Shown here piece by piece: positions 1-8,171 of a stretch of 64,000 bases of DNA; position 1 is the stretch's first letter, and each line of letters begins with the position of its first letter. Source of the stretch: Silvania confinis (lineage in GTDB: Bacteria; Pseudomonadota; Gammaproteobacteria; Enterobacterales; Enterobacteriaceae); the NCBI RefSeq assembly GCF_025564085.1, contig NZ_JAMGZJ010000078.1:930001-994000 (forward strand). Reading direction: 5' to 3'. The notes beneath the pieces are model-generated. The model was given only the letters and a program-made list of their open reading frames with translations, was not told the origin of the DNA and ran no database searches. The translations under genes and the position numbers were made by a program.

Positions 1-1103
1 TCTCGCTGACCATCACTGAGAAAGGCTACTGCCACGCTCCGGCTACCGGCCAGTTGATGCTGGATCACCCGCTGATCGTTACCGACCTGAATAACCCTCA
101 CCAGCCGGGCTCTGCGGTTGGCGTGGTCGTCGAAGCGCTGGCGCGGCGTAAAGCGGCCGGTTTGCCAGCCTTTACCGTGATGTCCTGCGACAACATGCCG
201 GAGAACGGCCATGTGATGCGCAACGTCACCTGCGCCTATGCCCGGGCGGTCGACAGCGAGTTGGCCGAGTGGATCGAATCTCACGTCACATTCCCGTCGA
301 CGATGGTCGATCGTATCGTGCCTGCGGTTACCGCCGATACCCTGAACAAAATCGAACAGATTACCGGCGTGCGCGATCCGGCAGGGGTGGCCTGCGAGCC
401 GTTCCGTCAGTGGGTGGTCGAAGACAACTTTGTCGCCGGGCGTCCGGCGTGGGAAAAAGCCGGTGCCGAGCTGGTGGCCGACGTGATCCCGTTCGAAGAG
501 ATGAAGCTGCGGATGCTCAACGGCAGCCATTCATTCCTCGCGTATCTGGGGTATCTGGCGGGCTATCAGCACATTAATGACTGCATGGAAGACGCTAACT
601 ACCGCCGCGCCGCGCACGCGCTGATGCTTAACGAACAGGCACCGACGCTGAAAGTCACCGGGGTGGATCTGGGCCGCTATGCGGATCTGTTGATCGAACG
701 CTACAGCAACCCGGCGCTGCGTCATCGCACCTGGCAGATCGCGATGGACGGTAGCCAGAAGCTGCCGCAGCGGATGCTGGATTCGGTACGTTGGCACCGT
801 GTGCACCAGCGTAGCTTCCCGCTGCTGGCGCTGGGTGTGGCTGGCTGGATGCGCTACGTCGGTGGCGTGGATGAGCATGGTGAAGCCATCGAGGTATGCG
901 ATCCGCTGCTGCCGGTGATTCAGCAGGCAGTGCAGGGGAGTGCCGAAGGGGCATCACGCGTGAAGGCGCTGTTGGGCATCGACGCCATTTTCGGTAATGA
1001 ACTGCCGCAGGATGCGACCTTTGTTGAGGCGGTAACAGCGGCCTATCTGACGCTGCTGGAGAAGGGGGCGAAAGCCACGGTGGCGCAGTACATCGCGGGT
1101 TAA
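1..1103 (+). CDS. ydfI: Mannitol/fructuronate dehydrogenase family protein YdfI (5' end outside window)
   Basis: The reading frame is already open at base 3, so the gene starts upstream of the window; about 366 C-terminal residues are visible of the roughly 486 usual for the family. The catalytic polyol-dehydrogenase motif K-x(3)-LN-x-x-H is present ([11 protein letters not shown], near base 505), as in UxaB further along this window. The family oxidises or reduces hexonates or polyols with NAD(P). The neighbouring divergent-family regulator ydfH and then ydfG and dcp reproduce the E. coli order, which supports the name. The exact substrate is not shown by the sequence. A hairpin terminator follows directly. 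Confidence 0.85.
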   Translation, partial: SLTITEKGYCHAPATGQLMLDHPLIVTDLNNPHQPGSAVGVVVEALARRKAAGLPAFTVMSCDNMPENGHVMRNVTCAYARAVDSELAEWIESHVTFPSTMVDRIVPAVTADTLNKIEQITGVRDPAGVACEPFRQWVVEDNFVAGRPAWEKAGAELVADVIPFEEMKLRMLNGSHSFLAYLGYLAGYQHINDCMEDANYRRAAHALMLNEQAPTLKVTGVDLGRYADLLIERYSNPALRHRTWQIAMDGSQKLPQRMLDSVRWHRVHQRSFPLLALGVAGWMRYVGGVDEHGEAIEVCDPLLPVIQQAVQGSAEGASRVKALLGIDAIFGNELPQDATFVEAVTAAYLTLLEKGAKATVAQYIAG

Positions 1104-1110
1104 TCCTGTC

Positions 1111-1140
1111 GAATGCCGCCGCCAGGCGGCATTCATTTTT
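1111..1140 (+). terminator. Rho-independent terminator after ydfI
   Basis: Perfect 10-bp stem (GAATGCCGCC / GGCGGCATTC) with a 4-nt loop, followed by ATTTTT. It lies between the convergent ydfI and ydfH stops. Confidence 0.8.
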
Positions 1141-1144
1141 ACGG

Positions 1145-1831
1145 CTACTCTTCGCTAAACCACTCGCTATTTTCCTGCCGAATTAACTGCACTGACGCAC
1201 CAATCTCCTGCAAATGCACGGTCATGGCTTTTTCCACCGCATCGGCATCGCGTTTTTCCAGTGCTTTGAAAATATCGTGATGTTGTCGCAGCAGCATCTC
1301 TGGCGGCGAAACGTGGTCGAGGCTCATGTAGCGCACCCTGTCCATCGTGGCCTTGATGTTCTCGATGGTATCCCACGCCAACTGGCAGTCGGCAACCTGC
1401 GCCAGCTTCTGATGAAACTCATCGTCCAGCAGGAAAAAGTCGTTCAGCTGTTTACGCTCAATAGCGATGCGCTGCTGATGCAGATTTTGCTCAAGCAGGT
1501 AACACTGATGGCTGTCAATCAGCCCAGCGGCGCGACGCGCCACCGCACACTCGATCGCCTGACGTACAAAACAGCCGTTGCGCACCTGAGAGAGCGAAAT
1601 CTTGTTCACATAGCTGCCGCGCTGCGGGCGGATCTGGATCAGGCCGTTTTCGGCAAGCTTAATAAAAGCTTCGCGCACAGGCTGGCGGGAGACGTCGAAG
1701 CGCATCGACACCTCTTTTTCAGAAAGCGGGGTTCCCGGTGGGATCAGACAGTGGACAATGTCGCTCCGCAAAATGCGGTAAATTTGCTGATTTACGGGTT
1801 GTGTCGGATTGAGTTGCGATTCAGCGGCCAT
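1145..1831 (-). CDS. ydfH: GntR/FadR-family transcriptional regulator YdfH (RspR)
   Basis: 228 aa, the same length as E. coli YdfH. An N-terminal winged helix-turn-helix of GntR type is visible around residues 12-75 ([20 protein letters not shown]), followed by an all-helical FCD effector domain with the usual acidic and histidine metal-binding positions. The protein is a DNA-binding repressor of sugar-acid genes; in E. coli it is linked to the rspAB/ydfI functions. It converges on ydfI, so it is not in the same transcript. The start is the ATG at 1831. Confidence 0.88.
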   Translation of the reverse strand: MAAESQLNPTQPVNQQIYRILRSDIVHCLIPPGTPLSEKEVSMRFDVSRQPVREAFIKLAENGLIQIRPQRGSYVNKISLSQVRNGCFVRQAIECAVARRAAGLIDSHQCYLLEQNLHQQRIAIERKQLNDFFLLDDEFHQKLAQVADCQLAWDTIENIKATMDRVRYMSLDHVSPPEMLLRQHHDIFKALEKRDADAVEKAMTVHLQEIGASVQLIRQENSEWFSEE

Positions 1832-1889
1832 TCGATGTGATTTCTCAGAGAGTTAACCCGTAAATACTACCATTCTTTTCACGGGCATC

Positions 1890-1917
1890 CCATACCCGAC
1901 CCGCAGGCCGGGTATGG
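1890..1917. repeat. Hairpin between ydfG 3' end and ydfH 5' end
   Basis: Perfect 9-bp inverted repeat CCATACCCG / CGGGTATGG with a 10-nt loop and no T run. It could stabilise or end the ydfG transcript. Confidence 0.5.
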
Positions 1918-1922
1918 ATAGA

Positions 1923-2669
1923 TCAGCCGCGATGCACGCTAAGGCCGGCAAAACTCTGGCTGACTGGCATCATTTCAAGGGTGTTAATGTTGACGTGCTT
2001 CGGCAGCGAAGCCACCCACCAGACGGCTTCGGTCACATCTTCCGGGGTCAGGGCGTCGGTGTTCTCATAAGTTTTGCCTACTTTCGCATCATCACCTTTG
2101 AAGCGAACATTGGAAAACTCGGTGCCGCCCACCAGACCCGGTTCGATATCGGTTACGCGGATCGCCGTACCGTGCAGGTCGGTGCGCAGATTCAGGCTGA
2201 ACTGACGGACAAAGGCTTTGGTGGCACCGTAGACGTTACCGCCCGCGTAAGGCCAGCTACCGGCAGTGGAACCGATGTTAATCACGTGTCCGCGATTGCG
2301 TTCGACCATCCCAGGCAGCACGGCGCGGGTCATGTACACCAGACCTTTATTGTTGGTGTCGATCATCGTTTCCCAGTCTTCGACGCTGGCTTTGTGCGCC
2401 GGTTCAAGACCCAGCGCCAATCCGGCGTTGTTCACCAGCACGTCGATGGCTTGCCATTCCGCCGGCAGACTGGACAGCATTTCTTCAATGGAGGCGCGGT
2501 TACGCACGTCCAGTTGCGCGGTCAGAATGCTGTCGCCGAGTTCGTCTTTCAGCTCCTGCAAACGCTCCTGACGACGGCCGGTGGCAATCACCTTGTGCCC
2601 GTTGGCAACGAAGCGACGCGTGATACTTTCACCAAAACCTGCAGTTGCTCCGGTCACTAAAATAATCAT
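1923..2669 (-). CDS. ydfG: NADP-dependent short-chain dehydrogenase YdfG (3-hydroxy acid/serine dehydrogenase)
   Basis: 248 aa, the E. coli YdfG length. It has the N-terminal Rossmann motif TGATAGFG (residues 6-13), the NNAG motif (80-83), and the catalytic Ser134-Tyr147-Lys151 triad (YGATK). E. coli YdfG oxidises L-allo-threonine, serine and 3-hydroxy acids and reduces malonic semialdehyde. The open frame extends far upstream, but the ATG at 2669 gives the family start MIILVTGA. It is divergent from dcp, as in E. coli. Confidence 0.92.
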   Translation of the reverse strand: MIILVTGATAGFGESITRRFVANGHKVIATGRRQERLQELKDELGDSILTAQLDVRNRASIEEMLSSLPAEWQAIDVLVNNAGLALGLEPAHKASVEDWETMIDTNNKGLVYMTRAVLPGMVERNRGHVINIGSTAGSWPYAGGNVYGATKAFVRQFSLNLRTDLHGTAIRVTDIEPGLVGGTEFSNVRFKGDDAKVGKTYENTDALTPEDVTEAVWWVASLPKHVNINTLEMMPVSQSFAGLSVHRG

Positions 2670-2822
2670 GTCACTGTTCCTCAACGCTTTTTGTGTAGTA
2701 CTACCATAGCATGTGATCTGACGCAGGGTAAGGCGACTTTTCGGCCCGCGCACATCACGGAGATTGCAGCCCACCGCGGGCTGGCCTACTCTGGTGGGAT
2801 TCATCATATTCAGGAGTCTGAT

Positions 2823-4868
2823 ATGTCTGGCACTAATCCTTTTTTCGAACCCAGCCCGCTGCCTTATCAGGCACCGCGTTTTGATCTGATCGACGATAGC
2901 CATTATCGCCTGGCCTTTGATGATGCGATCGGCCAGAAGCGCGATGAGATCGCGGCGATCGCCGATTCTGCTGAAACGCCCGATTTTACCAATACCGTAC
3001 TGGCGCTGGAGAACAGCGGTGAACGGCTGAGCCGGGTGAGTAACGTTTTCTTCGCCATGACCTCGGCGCACACTAACGATTATCTGCAGGAACTGGAAGA
3101 GACCGTCGCCACCGAACTGGCGGCGCTGGCCAATGATATCTGGCTGAATGACACGCTGTTTGCCCGGGTCGATGCTATCTATAATGCGCGCCAGACGCAG
3201 GCAGCGGATGCCGAATCCCTGCGCTTAATTGAAGAGCTGCACCAGCGGTTTATTCTGGCCGGTGCCCGGCTGGGAGATGCACAGAAGCAAGAGCTGAAGG
3301 CGCTGAACACCGAGTCGGCCACGCTGACCAGCCAGTTTAACCAGCGCCTGCTGGCGGCCGATAAAGCCGGTGGACTGGTGGTGGATTATATCCATCAGTT
3401 GGATGGCCTTAGCCCGGCGGAACACGCCGCCGCCGCGCAAGCTGCCGCCGAAAAAGGGCTTAACGATCGCTGGCTGATTCCGCTGCTGAACACCACTCAG
3501 CAGCCCGCGCTGCAGCAGTTGCGCGATCGCCAGACCCGGGAAAACCTGTTTAACGCCGGTTGGCTGCGCACGCAAAAAAATGATGCCAACGATACGCGCG
3601 AGCTGGTGCGTCGTCTGGTCAGGCTGCGTGCGCGTCAGGCGGAACTGCTGGGCTTTGCTAACTATGCGAGCTGGAAAATCGCCGATCAGATGGCGAAAAC
3701 CCCCGACGCAGCGCTGCAATTTATGCGCGGGATCGTCCCGGCCGCGCGCGAACGCGCTCTGCTGGAGCAAGCTGATATCCAGAAGGTGATTGACGATGAA
3801 CAGGCCCGCTTCACCGTCCAGGCCTGGGACTGGTCGTTTTATGCCGAACGCGTGCGGCTGGCGAAATATGCCCTCGATGAATCGCAGGTCAAACCCTATT
3901 TTGCCCTCAACACGGTGCTGACCGACGGGGTTTTCTGGGCGGCGACCCAGCTGTTCGGTATTACCTTTGTTGAGCGGCCGGAGATCCCGGTTTATCACCC
4001 GGACGTGCGCGTCTGGGAAATTAACGATCATCATGGCGAGGGGATGGCGCTGTTTTACGGCGACTTCTTCGCCCGTGACTCGAAAGGTGGCGGAGCGTGG
4101 ATGGGCAACTTCGTTGAACAGTCCCATGAATCCGGGACCCGTCCGGTGATTTACAACGTCTGCAACTATCAAAAGCCTGCCGACGGCCTGCCGGCGTTGA
4201 TCTCCTGGGATGACGTGATCACTCTGTTCCACGAGTTTGGCCATACCCTGCACGGGCTGTTTGCCAGCCAGCGCTTTGCCACGCTGTCGGGCACCAATAC
4301 CCCGCGCGATTTTGTCGAATTCCCGTCGCAAATCAACGAGCACTGGGCCAGCCACCCGCAGGTGTTTGCCCACTACGCCCGTCACTATCAAACCGGTGAG
4401 CCGATGCCGGATGCCCTGCGCGAGAAAATGCTCAGCGCCACGCAGTTTAATAAAGGCTATGACATGACGGAATTGCTCAGCGCGGCGCTGCTGGATATGA
4501 ACTGGCACGGCCTGACGGTTGCCGACGCACCAAACGATGTCGAAGCCTTCGAAACTGCCGCGCTGGACAAAGAGCAGCTGTTGCTCCCGGCCATTCCTCC
4601 GCGCTATCGCAGCACCTATTTCGCCCATATCTTCGGCGGCGGCTACGCGGCGGGCTATTACGCCTATCTGTGGACGCAGATGCTGGCCGACGACGGCTAT
4701 CAGTGGTTCGTAGAAGAGGGCGGATTGACCCGCGAAAACGGACAGAAATTCCGTGAGGCGATTTTGTCGCGCGGGAATAGTACTGATTTAGCTGAACTTT
4801 ATCGGGAATGGCGCGGGCACGATCCGAAGATCGAACCGATGCTGGTGAATCGCGGGTTGAGTTCGTAA
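2823..4868 (+). CDS. dcp: Peptidyl-dipeptidase Dcp
   Basis: 681 aa, identical in length to E. coli Dcp. It is an M3-family zinc metallopeptidase that removes C-terminal dipeptides. The HEFGH zinc motif is at residues 470-474, with the further ligand Glu about 28 residues later in the INEHWASH region. The start is the ATG at 2823 (MSGTNPFF), behind an AGGAG-like site. The last 176 bp are repeated almost exactly at 8950-9125, so this C-terminal end is either the native one or one supplied by the integrated phage. The protein is intact either way. Confidence 0.95.
   Translation: MSGTNPFFEPSPLPYQAPRFDLIDDSHYRLAFDDAIGQKRDEIAAIADSAETPDFTNTVLALENSGERLSRVSNVFFAMTSAHTNDYLQELEETVATELAALANDIWLNDTLFARVDAIYNARQTQAADAESLRLIEELHQRFILAGARLGDAQKQELKALNTESATLTSQFNQRLLAADKAGGLVVDYIHQLDGLSPAEHAAAAQAAAEKGLNDRWLIPLLNTTQQPALQQLRDRQTRENLFNAGWLRTQKNDANDTRELVRRLVRLRARQAELLGFANYASWKIADQMAKTPDAALQFMRGIVPAARERALLEQADIQKVIDDEQARFTVQAWDWSFYAERVRLAKYALDESQVKPYFALNTVLTDGVFWAATQLFGITFVERPEIPVYHPDVRVWEINDHHGEGMALFYGDFFARDSKGGGAWMGNFVEQSHESGTRPVIYNVCNYQKPADGLPALISWDDVITLFHEFGHTLHGLFASQRFATLSGTNTPRDFVEFPSQINEHWASHPQVFAHYARHYQTGEPMPDALREKMLSATQFNKGYDMTELLSAALLDMNWHGLTVADAPNDVEAFETAALDKEQLLLPAIPPRYRSTYFAHIFGGGYAAGYYAYLWTQMLADDGYQWFVEEGGLTRENGQKFREAILSRGNSTDLAELYREWRGHDPKIEPMLVNRGLSS
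4693..4868 (+). repeat. Direct repeat copy 1: dcp 3' end (attL-side)
   Basis: 176 bp forming the end of the intact dcp. It aligns without gaps to 8950-9125 with 10 mismatches by my count (about 94%). The first 61 bp are identical, which is where strand exchange may have happened. Confidence 0.9.
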
Positions 4869-4891
4869 GGGCTTTTCAGGCTGAAAACAGA

Positions 4892-4916
4892 ACCGGGCGT
4901 AACGCCCGGTTTTTTT
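4892..4916 (+). terminator. Rho-independent terminator of dcp
   Basis: ACCGGGCG-TAA-CGCCCGGT stem followed by seven T. A related but diverged hairpin lies at the same distance behind the second dcp-end copy, near 9150-9165. Confidence 0.85.
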
Positions 4917-4964
4917 GTCCGATTTTTTCTTCCCCAAAATTCCTCCCCAAAATCAACTGCATGC

Positions 4965-5204
4965 GGTTATTGCCCTGGTAACGGGCTGCTGATTGCTGGC
5001 TTCAGTCCCGGGGGTCGCAAGCATAAAAGACATTATTCAGCACTGGCCTACCTGCTGGCGCTGGCGCTGGCGTTCTACTCCATCCCCATCCGTATCTGGG
5101 TTGGCGATTATCTCTACATCGACCGCTCAGAGCTGGTGGTCAACATCGGGTTTCTGATTGTGATGATCCTCTCCCGGGGGAATATCATCGGCAAAAGGAG
5201 CTGA
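4965..5204 (+). pseudogene. Phage 3TM holin remnant, N-terminus missing
   Basis: An open frame ending at the TGA at 5202-5204 encodes a hydrophobic protein containing ALAYLLALALAFYSIPIRIW and ending in SRGNIIGKRS. This is the pattern of the Phage_holin_3 class: short basic loop, IPxRI after a membrane segment, a second segment, and a basic tail. No start codon with a ribosome site is visible, and the first membrane segment is lacking. It sits directly upstream of the endolysin, as expected for a lysis cassette. Confidence 0.6.
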
Positions 5205-5206
5205 CA

Positions 5207-5820
5207 GTGAATCAACGGCAATTTGAAAAGTCTGCTGGTGTGAGCGCCAGTTTGGCTGCGCGCTGGTATCCACATATCGACTCGGCAATGAAAGAGTTCG
5301 GCATCACTGCTGTGAACGATCAGGCCATGTTTATCGCGCAGCTGGGGCACGAATCGGCAGGCTTTACCTCGCTGGTGGAGAGCTTCAACTACTCGGTCGA
5401 CGGCCTGAAGAAAACCTTCGGTAGACGCCTGACGCCGTACCAGTGCGAGATGCTGGGCCGGGTGGGTGGTAAGCAGACCGCCCACCAGCCGCAGATTGCC
5501 AACCTGGTGTATGGTGCTCGAATGGGCAATAACTCGCAGGGTGACGGCTGGAAATATTGTGGTCGTGGTCTGCTGCAGATTACCGGCCGCGAGAACTACA
5601 CCAAATGCGGTGCGGCCCTGAAGTTGGATCTGGTAAGCGCACCGGAGCTACTGGTGCAGGATCGTCACGCAGCGCGCTCGCAGCCTGGTACTTTACGTTA
5701 CGCGGTTGCCTGCTGTATTCCGGCGATATCGTGCGTGTCACGCAGATCATCAACGGTGGGCAAAACGGACTGGCTGACCGCAAGGTGCGTTACAGCCGGG
5801 CGCAGGCGGCGCTGGCATGA
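5207..5820 (+). pseudogene. Phage GH19 (chitinase-like) endolysin, frameshifted
   Basis: A GTG start at 5207 follows AAAAGGAG. The first frame gives a phage glycoside hydrolase 19 domain with catalytic Glu in GHESAGF and the conserved GDGWKYCGRGLLQITGR block. Near base 5672 the sequence slips into another frame, which carries the rest of the domain (AAWYFTLRGC, TQIINGGQNGLADR) to the TGA at 5818-5820. A single-base loss explains it. The enzyme would cut peptidoglycan during phage lysis but is presumably inactive here. Confidence 0.85.
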
Positions 5821-6086
5821 AGATTCGACATGCTCTTCTCGCGCTGGTGGTCGCCGTCTCGGTCACCGGTGCAATCGCCTGGCGTTCTGGCTGGAGTGCG
5901 CACGCTGACCATGTCAACGCGCTGCCAACTCCATCAGCGGATTTGATGCAGGAGCCGTGCCGGGGAAGTAACGCCGGTACCAATAGCGATGAAGACCTGC
6001 AGGCTGATATCGAAACAACCCAATGCCTGCGCCAGTTGCGGCTCAACACGTATCGCTGGCAGGCCTGGTATAACGCGTTACGTTAA
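5817..6086 (+). CDS. Small membrane-anchored phage lysis-cassette protein (possible spanin remnant)
   Basis: 89 aa, starting at an ATG that overlaps the endolysin stop (ATGA), as is usual for phage Rz-type spanin genes. It has an N-terminal hydrophobic anchor (residues 6-22), then a polar region with two or three Cys and a short helical tail. It is shorter than a normal Rz inner spanin and lacks a long coiled coil. I assign it mainly from position. Confidence 0.5.
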   Translation: MKIRHALLALVVAVSVTGAIAWRSGWSAHADHVNALPTPSADLMQEPCRGSNAGTNSDEDLQADIETTQCLRQLRLNTYRWQAWYNALR

Positions 6087-6125
6087 AGTGAGTGCCGGGC
6101 AGCTGTCACCACCCGGCCTTGGTTA

Positions 6126-6326
6126 CTACTGCAGTTCCTTACCTTTTAGCTGTTCAACGTAAAAGTCATAACGTTTAAGGAACCACAGCCGGCAGTCTTC
6201 ATCCATGTTGCCGGTTATTGCATCCGTGCATAGATGTCGGCCTTGCAAGCGCATCCGGGCAAAGCTAGATGCAAGAAAATCTAAATCCCGGGAAGACACA
6301 ACACCCTTCTCACTTACTAACTGCAT
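6126..6326 (-). CDS. Small hypothetical phage-type protein, 66 aa
   Basis: A very good ribosome site (AGAGGAGGAATGT) precedes the ATG at 6326. The product is soluble, mixed alpha-helical in character, with MQLVSEKGVV at the start and RYDFYVEQLKGKELQ at the end. I do not recognise a family. It lies opposite to the lysis genes and may be a small regulatory or lysogenic-conversion gene of the former prophage. Confidence 0.6.
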   Translation of the reverse strand: MQLVSEKGVVSSRDLDFLASSFARMRLQGRHLCTDAITGNMDEDCRLWFLKRYDFYVEQLKGKELQ

Positions 6327-6428
6327 ACATTCCTCCTCTGCTAGATGAATCTAAAAGAAAAATGCATCTGATATAAGTATGGCTCAAAAAATCGTAGCAC
6401 GTGGGTTGCCAGCCGAAAGAATACCGAG

Positions 6429-6450
6429 CCTCGCAATAGCGGGGTTTTTT
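6429..6450 (+). terminator. Rho-independent terminator in prophage remnant
   Basis: CCTCGC/GCGGGG stem (one G-T pair) with a 4-nt loop and six T. It would end the lysis-gene transcript. Confidence 0.6.
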
Positions 6451-6527
6451 ACCAACTGAGGGTAAGAATGCCATCTCCAATCATGAAGTAATTTGCGTAT
6501 CAACATCTCCCGGCACATCTACAGAAA

Positions 6528-6656
6528 GTGAGTAAGCCAATTGGCGATCTTGCAACGCTGATGGATGAATCACTGCCTGACGGTGGGGAAAAGTCTGCAG
6601 GCCTCCGCAAGCTGCTCGAAGCCAAAGATGCACGGGTGCGCGCAAAGCTGGGTTAA
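6528..6656 (+). CDS. 42-aa phage small protein resembling the Acb2/Tad1 hairpin family
   Basis: Reading from a GTG at 6528, the frame gives SKPIGDLATLMDESLPDG and then EKSAGLRKLLEAKDARVRAK before the stop at 6656. The pattern 'P-D-G-x-EKS-x-x-L-x-KL-x-EA' is shared by short phage proteins that carry the Acb2/Tad1-type helical hairpin. The frame has no ATG before codon 12 and only a weak ribosome site, so it may be a remnant. Confidence 0.4.
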   Translation: MSKPIGDLATLMDESLPDGGEKSAGLRKLLEAKDARVRAKLG

Positions 6657-6715
6657 GCAATTCCAAGCTCATCTTCGGGTGGGCTTGATAATGGTGAACT
6701 CCTCAATAAAAAATT

Positions 6716-6751
6716 TCCCTTCCGAAATGAAATCCTGCAGTTCGGAAGGGA
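6716..6751 (-). terminator. Strong hairpin with T-run on the minus strand
   Basis: Perfect 11-bp arms TCCCTTCCGAA / TTCGGAAGGGA with a 14-nt loop. Read leftward it is followed by AAATTTTTT, so it would stop transcription on the minus strand, although no minus-strand gene lies directly to its right. Confidence 0.55.
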
Positions 6752-7144
6752 GGCTAAAAGGGCCATCATTACAAGGAGGACTAGACTGTAGTCTAAGATT
6801 CAACAAATAACCGAAGTATTAAAATAATATTATAAACAGAATGGTTTTAACTTTTAGCTTATGACTGATAGCCAGTGTTAAGTGGCGCTTAAAGAAAAAT
6901 TTAACGCATCTTACATAATAATTTCATTGTTAGGTCTACATTCAAATGACACGAGTGATTCGACATCTTAGCCACTCGAGCCGATCCCCCTAAGCGGTGG
7001 GGCAACCAGTAAATGCTGGACGCTTGCGAATTTGCTTACTGGAGTGAGTTCACCGGGAGGCACCCGGGGCTTGAGTGGAAGACTGAAGGAACAGCCACAA
7101 CATCGAAATTTGTGTGAATTGCTATCTACATTGCTGCATGACCC

Positions 7145-7176
7145 AGACCAGTTCTGTCCGAGCTGGTCTTTTTTTG
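7145..7176 (+). terminator. Rho-independent terminator
   Basis: AGACCAG / CTGGTCT arms, 11-nt loop, and a run of seven T. No protein gene ends just upstream, so it probably ends an RNA or a lost gene. Confidence 0.65.
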
Positions 7177-7303
7177 CCAGAGAAAGAGGATTACAGACGA
7201 AACCACTGAATGCCTGTAAAAATGAACAGTGGGTTTTGCCTGGTTGACATTGAGAATGTATACTTTTCCAGCTAGAAAAGTTTACTTATCAAGGATTCAA
7301 AGA

Positions 7304-7630
7304 TTGAAAGATGGCATTTATAAGATGGTTTTTGAAAACAATGGTCAAAGAAACGGTCAATGTGACGGCGTAATCTCAATCCGAAAGAACCATCTTAATG
7401 GTGGTGATAACGTGTTTTTTTACCGAGGCATCATTAATTCTGAAGGTGTAAGCCTGAGGGTGGCGAGAATCAACCCTGGCGACACCACTGTGATGAATGG
7501 CATTGATAACGTGGAGCTTGTTCTGAAGCTCAATGAAAGCTCTTTTGGAGCAAATTTCGAAGGGCATGTATGGAGTCGGCCTGATTTAACCGTACGCGGA
7601 AGCTTGACGTTCTTGAGTGACCTTCTTTAG
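7304..7630 (+). CDS. GrlR-family regulatory protein (T3SS negative-regulator fold) in prophage remnant
   Basis: About 108 aa from a TTG at 7304, which follows AAGGA with normal spacing. This start gives the family beginning (start)-KDGIYKMVF. Further family features are the alternating beta strands, the NGGDNVFFYRG segment, the 'NPGxxxxxxxIDNxEL' block and the 'GHVxxxPDLTVRG' end. GrlR of E. coli binds and inhibits the activator GrlA; stand-alone relatives are common in phages and plasmids with unknown partners. Longer starts (7229, 7256) exist but lack a ribosome site. No GrlA-like gene is near. The gene is intact in an otherwise decayed remnant. Confidence 0.65.
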   Translation: MKDGIYKMVFENNGQRNGQCDGVISIRKNHLNGGDNVFFYRGIINSEGVSLRVARINPGDTTVMNGIDNVELVLKLNESSFGANFEGHVWSRPDLTVRGSLTFLSDLL

Positions 7631-7642
7631 CATGACTACTAA

Positions 7643-7663
7643 GCCGCCGTCGGGCGGTTTTTT
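7643..7663 (+). terminator. Rho-independent terminator after the GrlR-like gene
   Basis: CCGCC-GTCG-GGCGG stem followed by six T. Confidence 0.75.
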
Positions 7664-7764
7664 ATTGCCATCACCATGGGCAGACCCATCGAAATGGCAC
7701 AATAAAAATTAGTCTCAGCTAAGGCATTTACCAACATAAGAATGCCTTTACAAGTCAGGGTCCG

Positions 7765-8076
7765 TCATTGTTGTTGAGGGTACTCACCTTTTGCTTTCAG
7801 ATTTTCTTTGACCAAATTGGCGCAGCTGGTTGCATTTTGTGAACTCTGATCATTAACAATAGAAGGATGAGCTTTTAATATTTCGTTGTAAGCATCTTTC
7901 ACTTTCGGACTGACTGTTGAGGCAAAACTATCTGGTGGAAAGTGACCCAAAGGGTGTTTGTCACCGCTTAAGGCTTTCGCGCAGGCATTATCAATTTGGG
8001 CGACAATGCTTAGAGGTTTAGCGTTTGCATATATTGAGCAAGATAAAACCAAACACGCGAGAACAATTCTTTTCAT
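7765..8076 (-). CDS. Secreted small protein of unknown function, 103 aa
   Basis: It starts with a clear Sec signal peptide: MKR, a hydrophobic core, then a cleavage-like site ANA-K near residue 20. The predicted mature protein has about 83 residues and two Cys (in DNACAKAL and ATSCANLV), which could form a periplasmic disulfide. I do not recognise a family. Low G+C, opposite orientation and position between lysis and packaging genes suggest a phage 'moron' gene expressed from the lysogen. Confidence 0.55.
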   Translation of the reverse strand: MKRIVLACLVLSCSIYANAKPLSIVAQIDNACAKALSGDKHPLGHFPPDSFASTVSPKVKDAYNEILKAHPSIVNDQSSQNATSCANLVKENLKAKGEYPQQQ

Positions 8077-8171
8077 ACTCTATCTTTCTTAATGACATAG
8101 CGTTTTTTTTTGAAAAAAGCATTTAAACCCTATGAAGATATCAGCATTAATTCGAATGTGAAGGGATCCTT

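Larger units (their letters stand above)
6657..7303. other. AT-rich non-coding stretch of the prophage remnant
   Basis: No convincing gene. It contains a perfect 11-bp inverted repeat (6716-6751), a 14-bp palindrome TAGACT-GT-AGTCTA (6782-6795) that looks like an operator, and a G/C-rich folded stretch (about 6985-7075, including CCGGG-aggca-CCCGG). A terminator follows at 7145-7176. The last two together could be a small RNA. Confidence 0.4.

Noticed and set aside
1923..3071. Long minus-strand frame giving a 382-aa protein
   Set aside because: Only the last 248 codons are YdfG; the upstream part overlaps dcp on the other strand and has no family signal.
3225..4628. 467-codon minus-strand frame inside dcp
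   Set aside because: Shadow of the high-G+C dcp coding strand, with an arginine/glutamine-rich translation and no domain.
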